Shown here one piece after another: positions 11,381 to 22,576 of a stretch of 64,000 bases of DNA (its first letter is position 1; every line of letters starts with the position of its first letter). The stretch comes from Nepenthes gracilis. Lineage: Eukaryota; Streptophyta; Magnoliopsida; Caryophyllales; Nepenthaceae. The notes below the pieces were generated by a model. That model was not told the DNA's origin. It was given only the letters and a program-made list of their open reading frames with translations, and did not search any database. Made by a program: the position numbers and the translations under genes. The DNA lies in NCBI GenBank assembly GCA_033239525.1, contig BSYO01000004.1, forward strand, positions 5,929,701 to 5,993,700. The letters run 5' to 3'.

Positions 11381-14300
11381 TAAATCGGATCCAAATTTTT
11401 CAGTCGGCTTTTTTGATCCTAGGAACCTGGGTGCCCGCCTCCAATCAGATTTGAAAGAATTTTCTGAAACTGGTGAATCTTCAATGCAGCCTTCATCAAA
11501 TCCTTCGCATCAACCTTGATTTTTATTGATGATGGAAAAAGATGTACTAGACGCCTTTTAAGCCGCTTGGTATTCAAATTAGACGGAGTGCCATGATCTT
11601 GGTGCGATATGGACCATACATTGCTTTCATCGTATTTAATAATCTGAATTAATTTCGATTACCGTCATGTCTTGTCACTAGTGGCCTTGGGGCTCAAGAT
11701 TATCAATCCAAGCCTTTTTGCGAATCTTGGACGACCTCAATTACGTGGGAGTTGAAGGGTGAAAACTCGTAATATCTAAGACCGGTACAAGTCGAGCGGT
11801 GAAACATTTGGAAGATTGTCAACAAAGGCCGTTGTGTTGGGTTCGGTTACTCATGGTAGGATGTATTACACCGTATGTAACTTGAACCGGTTTCTTGTGA
11901 GAGAAGATGCCGGCTTTGAAGTTTAAATCGGTTTCTACACCTTCAAAGGCTCATTCTGAAATTTGCGAGTGATTTTCCAGAGTGCTTCGTGCTATTAGGG
12001 AAAATCCTCACTGAAATTCGGAGTCGATTGAAGTCCGGAGTTGGCCTAAATTCGGAGTTGATTGAAGTCCGGGATTGGCAGAAGTCCGGAGTGGATGAGC
12101 ACTCTGGAGAGCCGCAGTGATTTTTGCAGCGAAGTGATTTTTGCTTCTGCGCAGGGAAAATCCAGAGTTGATTTTGAGAGCCGGAGTAGTTTGGCTACTA
12201 GAGTGTAAAGGCTGGCCGAAATGGCTCTTTTCGTATTAATCAAACAGCAATTGGATCTTGGATGCCGACTGGAATGTTTTTTTGTGGTTTGGATGTCTAA
12301 TTAGCAAACCGGCTGATTGTTTCTGCACCAGGCTGGAAGCCTGATTGGCAACCTGGCAGGATGTCAAAATAGGTGTATTCGGCCGAAATGTGTGAGTGCC
12401 GGAGTTGTTTGGGCCGGCAGAGCGAGCTGTTGCCGGTGTTGACTTGTGAGGGAAATGTTGACCGTAAATTTGCGAGAAATTTCCGGAGTGCCATGCACAT
12501 AGAATGCTCGTTCCTGGAGAGCTTCTATGGGCCATTGTGAATGGGAAATCCGAAGTGCTTTTAACCGGGCAGCTTCAAAGGCGGATTTGGATTTTCCTCC
12601 GTCGATTCGAAATGAAATCGGTTTTGATACCATTAAAAGCCGATTCAGAGATTTGTGAGAGATTTCGGAGTGAGTCGTACCACTAGGGAAAATGCTTGAA
12701 ATCCGAACTCAATTGAAGGCCGGAGTTAGCCAAGTCCTAGGAGTTGTTTAGTCATTTGGTGTGGTAATCACAAAGTGTCTTGTGGGGGCGCAGAATGGCC
12801 TGAATGGATTTTGGTTGGAGTTCATCTTAACACCGTAGTGAAAGAATTTCGGACTTGTTACATTAAGTCGACTGGCTCCAGTTGGATGCTCGATTCTGGA
12901 AGCTGTATAATATGATTGATGAGCCAAACCGGTTAAATGATGAATATGATTCCGGACTGAATGCATTTCAACCTTTTGAAATGGCATGCGAAACTGGTTG
13001 AATGAGAGACGGACTGCCGGAGTGGATTCTGCCGCCAAAGAATATCTCAGTAGGCTAAAATGCTACCAAAGTGGCAATTGTAAGTTTGGTGGAATCGGGC
13101 AGTTTTCTATATAACAGAAGAAAGCCGGACTGAGCTGCACAACTCCAACTTTGGGCGTCAGAGTATATCTATCAACTAAGAGAGAGGCAGATAGCCGAAA
13201 TGCCTTTATGGATGCAGGTGTGGAACTGGCTGGCAGGGAGATGATATACTGATCCAACTCACTTTAGTTTTTGTGATGGAGTGGATTTAAGCTGCTTCTG
13301 GAGTTAGGGAAGTAATTTGCCAACTTGCCAAGAAACAAAATGTCGGAGTGAAACTAATCGGCTTGGTAGAGAAACAAAATGCAGGAGTTAATCTAACCGA
13401 CTTGCAATTCTAAATGATGACCAAACCAAACCCGATGGCGCCTAAATAGAAATCAACCGAAGCGGCTTTCCGATTGGCAGAAAGATGAAAAGCCTGGGAC
13501 GAGCACATTCTGGCACAAATCTATCGTGCTGGAGTGAATTTAGGCTGCTGGAATGCCTTTCGTGTGCGGGTGGAGTGCATAATTCGAGTGGAATTTTGTG
13601 AAGTGCAAAATTCATTAGTGCAATTCTGACGGAGTGCCAAATTCCGACCGCAATTTTGTGAGTGCAAAATTTCGGAGTGCAATTCAATATTTTTTGAGAG
13701 AATTCGGGCGAAGTGCTTGATCACCTCAAGCGGAGGGATGAGTACTCCGGGAGCCGGAGTGATTTTTTTGGAGCGAAGTGAAAATCGGTGGAATGACTTT
13801 CACGGGCCAAATGCTTCCCTTCCGATCGGGAAAAATCCGGAGTTGATTTTGAGAGCCGGAGTGTTTGTGGCCGGAGTGATTTTGACTAGTTGAGCTGTAT
13901 CGAATGAATATTGACCGGCTTGTTGTGAGACAAAGCACCGGAGTGTTTGGCCCGGTTTGTTGTGAAACTAAATGCCAGAGTGGAGTGGGTCTGAGGCGCC
14001 AGAGCTGCCGCCGGAGTGAAAATCAGCATGAGAGATTTTCGGTGTGCTTCGTGCCAATAGCGAAAATCTGCGCTGAAATCCGAAGTCGATTGAAGTCCGG
14101 AGTTGGCTGCCATCCGGAGTGGATGAGCACTCCTGGGAGCTGGAGTGATTTTTGGAGCGGGGTGAAAATCAGTGGAATAACTTTCACGGGCCAAATGCTC
14201 CCCTTTTGCGCAGGTTGCTCTGCTTTTGGACGGAGTGGCTCTGCGCGCTGTTTGAGGAACCAAAGAGACAGCTTCAATACGGGCGATGTCGTCAGTTACG

Positions 14301-14460
14301 GTGTCGGCCGTCCGATGACGAGATCGTTGGCAACGGTGGCTTAAGCGAGCGCCGTCAGTGCCTTCTCCTTCTCTCCACCGCGCCACGTTACACAATGCAC
14401 CAAAATCTCGCCGAATCACCACAAAATTGCCACATGCAACCACAATACATGTATCCTTAG
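11381..14460. repeat. GC-richer block of long interspersed direct repeats
   Basis: This block is rich in CCGGAGTG and GGAGTTG motifs. One ~110 bp module (GGATGAGCACTC, then GTGATTTTTGGAGCG, then CTTTCACGGGCCAAATGC) is seen near 12085, 13735 and 14105 in diverged form. Frames on both strands reach 185 codons but show no protein similarity and arise from the GC-rich repeats. Its position between an LTR primer-binding site and a minisatellite suggests retrotransposon untranslated or leader DNA that replaced the gag-pol region. Confidence 0.55.
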
Positions 14461-14870
14461 AGAGGGCGGAAGGGTTTGCTTCCCTTGATTTGGAGAATTT
14501 CTTCCAGCGATGGTAGTTGTAGCGGCGGTGGTTCCTTGCGGCTCACGATCTCCTTTCTCCACTCACATCTCGGCATGAAATCGGAAAAGAAATGGGAAGA
14601 AGGCATCACCGTCTTCAGATCTGTGCTACGCCTCCTCCGGCGACGGTGGTTGTTGCCGCTGCTAGCCTTGCCGCCTTCTTCCTCCTCTCTCCCCTCTCTT
14701 CTCTTTCTTTTCTGCTGCAATGTCGGCCGATTTGCTTTCCTTTTCTGTTTTTTTTTTATGAAAAGGGAGTAGAGGCCGGTTTGACTTAGGCTAATTTTTT
14801 TTTTTTAAAAAAAAAGGAAATTGGAGCCGGTTTGACTTAGTCAAACCGGCCGTGGGCCAAATCTTGGGCC

Positions 14871-14933
<63 letters not shown>

Positions 14934-15320
14934 GTTGGAGATGGGTGTTGAGGAGAAAATCCCAGCTTTTGACGACTATGTCGTGCACACAAAGCCTGAA
15001 GTATTTCGGATGTATAATCTGCGCGAGCATTGATCTCTTGCATGAAAAATGCCTGCCGATTTCTTTATGGGTATTTGCAGAATCATTAAGAGTGGTGAGA
15101 GCGTCACTGAGATTTGGCTTGGCTCTCCGATTTTTCATTGTTGGGAAATCGCAGAAGATAGGAAGTAGCCCCCAGCCCCCAAGTGTCAACGCGCCAATGG
15201 CAGGGTGAGCACTGCCATCATTTGTTTAGGAAGTCGTCTAATTTTTCTGGTCGGAATGCTTATTATGAGTGCGTTAGTTTTGTCTTTATGCTTTCTAGTG
15301 GTAAAGCTGGCTTTTTGGCT
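14461..15320. other. Non-coding leader-like DNA inside the LTR element
   Basis: Pyrimidine-rich stretches at 14470-14760 and the TTA microsatellite at 14873-14933 make long leucine- or asparagine-rich chance frames. Nothing recognisable as gag was found. Confidence 0.45.
14873..14933. repeat. (TTA)n microsatellite, ~60 bp
   Basis: Twenty perfect TTA units; on the minus strand it reads AAT. Confidence 0.95.
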
Positions 15321-15340
15321 GATTCCCACAGACGGCGCCA
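15321..15340 (-). other. Retrotransposon primer-binding site
   Basis: On the minus strand this reads TGGCGCCGTCTGTGGGAATC, one base after the LTR end. TGGCGCCG is the tRNA-complementary start seen in many plant Ty3/gypsy elements, including the Tat lineage. It fixes the element as minus-strand, with the LTR at 15342-15811 as its 5' LTR. Confidence 0.75.
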
Positions 15341-15341
15341 A

Positions 15342-15811
15342 TGTTGCGGATCTGGTCCGGAGTTGGATGGAGACGATTCTTGCCTCTCCGTCTTTTTAAC
15401 TCAAGACCTGTACAACACAAAAGAAGACAAGATGGTCAAAAGGCCAATGGGGCTAAATCCCCAAAGACGCTCCGACGCTCAAGTCAGTCATGACCTTTTT
15501 TGAGAATAAAAAAGGGGAAGATGTATTTTGTTTCAGATAGTAATTTTTAGAGAGAGAGTTTCAGGGCCTCCAATTTATTTCAGATAATAATTTTCAGAGA
15601 GAGTTTCAGGCCTCCTTCTTGGAGGATTACCTTCTTTTTATATAGGGACTCCGTTCAGTTTTGTAACTTCTCTGGATAAGGCATAACTTCTCCGGTCGGT
15701 TTTATAACTTCTCCGGTTTCAACCTCCAATTGGTTATGGTTCGTTTCATTCGAACCGCAGAAGTTATCAGGAATTTTATCTATGGGTAGTTACGGGTAAT
15801 GATACCCATCA
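15342..15811 (-). mobile_element. LTR of a Ty3/gypsy (Tat-like) retrotransposon (5' LTR)
   Basis: A 470 bp segment bounded by TG and CA (TGTTGCGGATCTGG to GATACCCATCA). A primer-binding site lies beside its left edge and the direct-repeat copy abuts its right edge. It has the internal GACGCTCAAGTCAG motif shared with the neighbouring LTRs at 16408 and 31851. No matching gag-pol follows, so the element is incomplete. Confidence 0.75.
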
Positions 15812-16376
15812 GCTCCCAAATTGTGAAATGTCCTATAACAAATAACATATTTTATTTATTTATTGAATTGGCAAAAGTTATAATTTTATATTAATACTTT
15901 AGACATATTAATTATTAATAATTAAAGAAAATTTTTATATTTTCCTAATAGACACGCTCATGCAAGCACTCTTTTGATGAAAAAAAAGATAGACATTCTC
16001 ATAATTTCAAAATAATCATCTCCTTATCAATAAAAAAAAATAACACATTCCTATTATTATAACACGGCATCAAAGCATGTTTTGAAAAACAAAAGAGGAA
16101 GAGAGAGATTGTTGTTTGGTTCTTCATCACGAATAAATCGTTACACTAATTTTATAAGTTATTTTTACAAAATAAAGGATATTATATTCATAGAATCATA
16201 TATATCAATTTATGTTTTTATATAATGATTTAGTGAATAAAATATAATGATAGAGATTCTTAAAATTAAATATTCAATTTTATAAATAATTTTTTACAAA
16301 TAATCGACACAAATATATTTTTTTTTATAAGTAAACACAAATATATTTACATGTTAAAATACACATCATGTACAAA
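15812..16376. repeat. Right copy of the ~550 bp direct repeat
   Basis: Starts GCTCCCAAATTGTGAAATG directly after an LTR end and matches 9721-10269 along its length. Ends about 30 bases before the next LTR. Confidence 0.85.
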
Positions 16377-16407
16377 AGTTATATAACTAAAATAGATTCA
16401 TAGAAAT

Positions 16408-17013
16408 TGTTGCGACTACGAATTCGGATTGAATTGGAAACAATTTGGTCACCGTTCTTCTAATTCAGGACCTACACAATACAATAAAAAATAAGAAAAT
16501 CAAATGGCCAAAGGGGGGTCTTCCCCAACAGACTCTCCGACGCTCAAGTTAGAAAATCATTCTCTGATAAAAATAGAAAGAAATTGGTGTTTGACTTAGT
16601 CGTAGATATTTATCAAGTGGGAATGTATAATATTATTTTTTTATCTTTTTATGAGGGAAAGCACTACTTTCATTGAGGTCGTGCAATCAGCCTTTAATAA
16701 GACCGGTTAATTTGAATTGCAAGTATTGAGATTTTTCTCTGGAAAAAAGGTCCTCCTCCTGCTAAATGATAGCCGCTTACTTATAATAGTAAGGGTAGTT
16801 TTTCCAATCTCATATACACCTTAGATAAGAACGGTTGATTGGCTTCCGTAACTTCAAGTGGTTATTGCCGGTTTCATTGAAAGTGTAACGTGGGTAGTTA
16901 TCCGGAATGTTTTTTACTTACCTTTTGGGCTGCAACTTTTCGGCCTCAATGATCCATATTGGGCTGCTATTAGTTGCCCTTGTTATGGAGTGTCCAATTA
17001 ATAGTACCCATTA
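16408..17013 (-). mobile_element. Second, diverged Tat-like LTR (3' LTR)
   Basis: Starts TGTTGCGACTACG and ends AGTACCCATTA, so on the minus strand the expected TG is mutated to TA. It shares the GACGCTCAAGT block with the LTR at 15342 but is a different subfamily. A purine-rich tract (minus strand ATGGAGGACTAG) abuts it at 17014-17025. Beyond that lie a tandem-repeat region and an integrase fragment in the same orientation. This is the order expected at the 3' end of a Tat element. Confidence 0.65.
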
Positions 17014-17025
17014 CTAGTCCTCCAT
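17014..17025 (-). other. Polypurine tract
   Basis: Minus strand ATGGAGGACTAG immediately before the LTR start. This is the normal site of plus-strand priming in LTR elements. Confidence 0.5.
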
Positions 17026-17049
17026 ATCAGAAGATTAAGATTTTAGCTT

Positions 17050-17500
17050 CTGACATGCCTTTTTGATGAGACATATTCCTTATTCTATATATCTATTATT
17101 TAGTTTGAAGTTATCCGGTCTTAATTTTACCAGTATGAAATTACTTCGGCCTTTTAATACTCTGGATTTTATCATTCCGGATTACGTGACTCTGGATTTT
17201 GTGAACTCTGGCTATTTGGCCATGTTGACTTTTAGCCACTATGGACTTTATCGCTCCGGATTTTATTCACTTTGGCCATTTGACTATTCCGACTTTTAGC
17301 CACTCCGAACTTTATCGCTCCGAATTTTATTCACTCTGGCCATTTGGCCATTCCGGCTTTTAGCCAATTAGGACTTTATCACTCTGGATTTTATTATTCT
17401 AAATTTTTTGTCACTCCGGATTATATGACTCCGAATTTTTGTCACTCTGAATTTTTTTCACTTTGGATTTTTGACGCTGAATTTTGTGAACTCTTGCTAT
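17050..17500. repeat. Tandem repeat between integrase and 3' LTR, ~64 bp unit
   Basis: About three clear units plus decayed ones. Each contains ACTTTATCGCTCCG, GATTTTATTCACT, TGGCCATTTG and CTTTTAGCCACT. Its place between integrase and LTR matches the hypervariable 3' untranslated region known in Tat-lineage elements. Confidence 0.75.
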
Positions 17501-17509
17501 TTGATTGTA

Positions 17510-18640
17510 GGTAGGTAACTCAAGTATGTGCCAACTGGATCTGCAAATTTACATAATACTTTGTGAAGCATTTTCCATTGAATTGGGTCCCGTTATCGGT
17601 GACTATTGCTTCTGGAATCCCAAATCGGCAGACAATATTTTGTCACGCAAATTTCGTTGCATTACGCTCGGTTATCTTTACTAAGGGAGAAATTTCAACC
17701 CACTTGGTAAAATAATCAATTCCTACAATGATAAATTTTCTTTGTCCAGCTGCTATTAGGAAAGGTCTAAATATATCTAGCCCCTATTATGGAAACGGCC
17801 ATAGAGTTTGTAAGGATTTTAACCCAATTCTGGGTGTATGAGGCATGCTGCCATGTATTTGATAATTTTCATACCTTTTGACAAAGTCAGGAAGCGTCTT
17901 TTTCATGATTGGCCAATAATAGCCCTGCCGTATTAATTTGAAAGCCAAATTCTTTTCTCTAAAGTAGGATCCACATATCCCGTTGTGAACCTCGTTTAAT
18001 ACGTAGTCTGCTTTCTCCGGTGTGAGACATCTTAAATATGGGATCGAATATCCACGATAATACGTTTTTTTTATCTATGATTGTATACCATCCGGCCATT
18101 TTCTTAATGCGCTTAGCTTTGTCTTGATTTTCTGGCGTGACCCCATCAGTGATATATTAATAGTAAGGAGACATTCGATTTTCATTGTTGGTGACTTATA
18201 AAATTTCTTGATCAATTTTCTCAATACTTGGAGCAGTCAGGATTTCCCATGGCTGCCACTTTCACTAATTGATCGGCCCTTTCATTCTCCGTTCTTGAAA
18301 TATGCGTCATCTTTATTTTATCAAAGTCCTTAAAAGCGGCCCTTCCTTTTGTAAGGTACTTTGCTAAATATATAGACGTGATGCCTCAAAATTTTCTTGA
18401 ACTTGATTAACCATCAATTCGGAATCACTATAAATGACAATATGCTTTACTGAGCATTCCTTGGCCAACTACAATCCGGCTAATAAAACTTTATATTCAG
18501 CTACATTATTGGTTGTTGGAAATGAGAGTCTTAGTGAATAATATATCTTCATACCTTCCAGAGTTCTTAACACCACTCCAACTCCACTACCTGATTGTGT
18601 TGACAACCCGTCAATATGCATTGTCCAGACAGTAGATAAT
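17510..18640 (-). mobile_element. Ty3/gypsy Tat-like polyprotein fragment: additional RNase H and integrase
   Basis: On the minus strand the segment first encodes a ribonuclease H-like domain (MHIDGLSTQSGSGVGVVL, NNVAEYK, YSDSELMVNQVQ at about 18640-18390). This is the extra plant-type RNase H of the Tat lineage. The integrase follows: a zinc-finger-like part with GYYWPIMKK, the core GIDYFTKWVE at about 17700-17725, and VTDNGTQFNGKCF at 17579-17602. Stops and frameshifts are present (for example around 18330 and 17790), so it is dead. Protease, reverse transcriptase and gag are missing from the window. Confidence 0.85.
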
Positions 18641-19561
18641 TTAGCGCGATCAATCAGAATATAATCAATTGTTAATTAGATATTAGAATACAATTAAATA
18701 TTCTAAGAATTATTTCTTTGTAAATAGCATTTCTAACGCCAAAAAATCAATACAAATACACTTAAACGTACGAATGTGAAATGATTTTTAAAATATTTAT
18801 AAATATAAGTTTAAATATCAGCGTGCATATGCATGCACACTCACATATATATAAAATAAATGAATATGAGTGAATAAAAATTATGAGGCATATGCAAAAG
18901 TTTGGATATTTAATTTTTAATAGACATATTATAAACTATGATTTTATATGAATTGTTCAATATATATATGAATATTTAAAATATATGAGATATATATAAA
19001 ATTTAAGAAGACTCAAAATTTGTAAGTGCGTATCTAAAAATATAAAAATTAAATGATAGTATCAAAAATGTGTAAAAATTTAAAAATTAATGATCGATAG
19101 CTTACATAATAACTAATCAAAGATAATTTTAAAGAATGGGCTACATTTATTTCTAGTAGCTTTAGGCTCATACACTATAATTCACAAGTTGTAAGCAGGT
19201 TATATATATTATCCTATAGATAAAATTAAATGTTATTTTTTTCTATTTATGCATGATAGATATATTCATCAAATATAAATAGTATATTAGAATATATCTT
19301 AATATAATTTTTTTACAATACAATAGCTATTGTTTGGTCAAATTGATAATTCTACATCACATATCACATATTCAAAAATATTTTAAATCAGGAAAAATAA
19401 ATATCTTTGTTTCTATTTTATAAAATATAGTTCTCGTTAAATATTTGTATAAAAATAAATACAATATTAAATACTTAAAGATTTTATAATTTTCTCCATA
19501 ATATCTCTAAGTGTTCGGTAAAAATAATAAATTTTTAAAAATTTAATAAAATAAATATTAT
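18641..19561. other. AT-rich non-coding DNA
   Basis: No gene or recognisable repeat. Very AT-rich, with short TATA stretches. Confidence 0.5.
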
Positions 19562-20298
19562 TGCGTCCTCGAATCTTGTGTACTCATACGGACAAGGTTC
19601 TGGTTGAGTTTGCGGACTCTTTCTGAGTATTCGAGTAAGATCCTTGCAACACAAAGGATGAATGAAGCGAGAAAGGCAGTATGAGAACTAAGGTATACAG
19701 AGTTTTTATGTAAAAAGTCTTCTTTTAAATAAGAAGAAAAAATTACGAAAATTTGGTCCGAGAACTTGTTTCACTATGATGTGCTTGGCTACAAGGAGAT
19801 TATAGAATATGCTCAAATCTTTCTTTTTCTTCTATCTCTATAATAGCTAAGCGCGTGTAAATGTTGAATCATTTATTTGATAAATTATTAATATATTTAT
19901 AGTGGTGAGTTTTTCCTTGAGAGAAGTCCACATGGGGTTGGCGTGTGTAGGGGATTTTGCCACCGACTCTATAAATCCATTTCGTCGTATCAAAAACGTT
20001 GTGTACATGCGAGCCTGATGTGATGTTACTTCTATAGGGTCGCAAACCCTACTAGCCATCATTCCTCTTACAACTTGACAGGGTTAGTCATCCAATCTCT
20101 GGCATACCGATTTTGTAGACGGAGTTGCGTCCGAAGCCCATCTTAAATCCACAGGCCTAAGTGAACTTCGAATTCATTGTGCCACATGGATTGGCTCTGG
20201 CGCCTGGACCTCTTGGGCCTATTGGGTCTCTGTGGCATTATGACCAAATTTCAATGGAACAAATCTTAACAGCGGGCCTTAAGTATCAGTACCCATCA
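19562..20298. mobile_element. Solo LTR, family shared with 26638-27410
   Basis: Begins TGCGTCCTCGAATCTTG and ends GTATCAGTACCCATCA. The order of blocks (GTCCTCG, GCAACACAAAG, GAGAACTTG, CATGGGGTTGGCGTGTG, CCTAATAGGTCTC-type tail) is the same as in the copy at 26638. No primer-binding site, internal coding region or clear target duplication lies beside it. Confidence 0.65.
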
Positions 20299-22560
20299 AA
20301 TATACATACAATAATATTTTAAAAAGCAGGCAAAAATAATGATACATATGTACATTTAAATTATAATCAAAAGAAAAATAAAAAATTTTCAGTAATAGAC
20401 CAAGGAATATACTTATATATATTTGCCTTAAACCTAATAGTTATCAGATCTAATAAGACATAGCCACCAAGCCGTTTTCCTAACTTTCTTTTCGCTTTAT
20501 TTTGCTTTATTTCTCTCTCTTTCCTATGAAAATGACTCAATTAGGGTTAACTTATCCAAATCAACATACGAGTGCTGTACCAAATATGACCACCCAAACC
20601 CGAATCAGCCAACCTGACTAGAACACACTATGATAAAAATTCAAATAATAGATACTCAAATATAAAAAAAAAAAAAAATCTTGAGATCGGCCAGATTATT
20701 ATATAATAAATTATCCTGCTATATCTATAATGTTTAGATAATGATCAAGTGATAAAAGGGTGCACGGATTATTAAAATAAAAAGAAAGGATGATTTTTAA
20801 TTGCCTGATTTTCTTATTTTCCTCGCTATCTTACTCCACCTCACGGTTGCCAACTAGAAGGAGGAAGAGGAAGAGTAGAAATAGAAATTTGGGTGAGCTT
20901 TCTTTTATTAGCAGTAGAAGGAGGGATGAAATGTTAATCGAATATGGAGAGAGGCAATTTTGTAGGTGTTTGGCGAGAGGAGATGAATGAAATTAGTTTT
21001 GATAAATTTTGATTATATTATTTATTAAACAAATTTTATTTGTATTTTATATTATTAATTAGGTACATATAAATATATAAACACAAATATTATTATAATA
21101 AATTGTAATTATTATTTTAAGGTAACGAAAACAACTACTAAATGTTGATAAGAAAATTATCAAAAATATTCTTTTGATAGCACTTTGAATTTGACACATC
21201 TGATTTCAATATGAAACTAGTCTAAATTCACCTGTAATTAACAGTGAATTATTTATCATCATTAATGACTATTTTGGATAGAGAGTTCAATAAATTCAAA
21301 TTAAAATACTAGAGCGTTATATAAAGGCTCTGATTTTTCCAACACTTTACAAAATGATGGAGCATAACATATGCAAAAATACATTCCAATTAATGGCAAG
21401 ATGGGAGAAAATTGAGGGTTTACATGTATACAAATTGATAGGAACAGTTGAAAATGGGTCAGCCTAATGTTAAAGCCCATGAACGAATAAATAATCCAAA
21501 GAGTAGTCAGCATGTCAACATTTGCCCCAAAGGCCAAGTTAACTTTATCAGCACAGTTAGGGCAGCCCACTCTCCTAAGTTGAAGAAATTTACCATAATC
21601 AGCCGCAACAGTCAACCAATGTGTCTTTATCCATTCGGACGGTTCAGTGGGTGGTTATTACCATTTGACAACGCTATAAATATCCTAACACTCCCACGAA
21701 CGGAGGGATAGGCATACCGAAAGCAAATCTCTAGCCAAAAAGAGGCCTATCATAATTCTTGCTCTTAAGCCGTTCCTTGTCAAGTACAATCTCCCATATA
21801 AACACCTTCCTTACGTTTTTATATTATCATGTACATTTCTCATTATTTCATCTTTTTATTCACTAAGAAAAATTATTAACTTAGGCGCCAAAAGATATAC
21901 AAGGAGCGGGTCCCACTAGTTATCTGATCTCTAACTTTTTAAATTGTGGTGTACAGAATCCAGGTTATCAGAAATAATAACCGAACCCACTTTGTTCAAC
22001 CCACCAAAAAAGACACAAGTGGATCGCTATTTCATACAACAATTCAAATTTAAAGACGCAATAAAAACCATAGTAATAATAATAATAATAGTTCTGTTTA
22101 TACACTTTATATTCATCCATGCTTACCTTTGCCACGTGTAGCTGGTCCGATTTTGCATATCTACAATATATCAAGCAAAAATAATAAATACTTACTTACC
22201 AAAAAAAAAAAAACAAAAATAATAGTAATATTTTGCATGAAATATAGTATTTCATATCAATAACTATAATTTTAGCCTCTCCACCTGATACAATTGGAAG
22301 CCTATCATTCTAAAAAATAAATAAATTTAACTTTTATTAATAATAACTATTTAATATTAATTAAACGATTATATTATTTATTTTTTAAAGTTAACTTTTT
22401 TTTAAAAAAAATATTTCAACCGTTTAATTTCGATTTAACGGTTGTGATTAAAAATAATTTGATCAACCCCAGCCTCAGATGAGTAAATATCCCGAATTCC
22501 ACCCTGATAATAGTCATGGGATAAGCATAGGGAAAATGCTTAAATGAAATAGTTATGATA
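20299..22560. other. Non-coding DNA with a probable LTR fragment
   Basis: Mostly AT-rich. Between about 21440 and 21930 there is a GC-richer part with CGCTATAAATATCC (TATA-like, near 21672), then ACTTAGGCGCC-like sequence near 21880. This resembles the promoter and end of a plant gypsy LTR, but its borders could not be set. No gene is supported. Confidence 0.35.
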
Positions 22561-22576
22561 ATAAAGCAATTATTAC

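Noticed and set aside
10976..11454. Frames with repeating FGHSGFIHSGFGDS-like peptide
   Set aside because: Translation of the minisatellite; unit length varies and breaks the frame repeatedly.
13886..14443. 185-codon minus-strand frame and overlapping plus-strand frames
   Set aside because: Arise in GC-richer repeat DNA with similar frames on both strands; repeats are shared between frames, no conserved motif.
14852..15208. Poly-leucine or poly-asparagine frames of about 120-130 codons
   Set aside because: Produced by the TTA microsatellite; no protein signal beside it.
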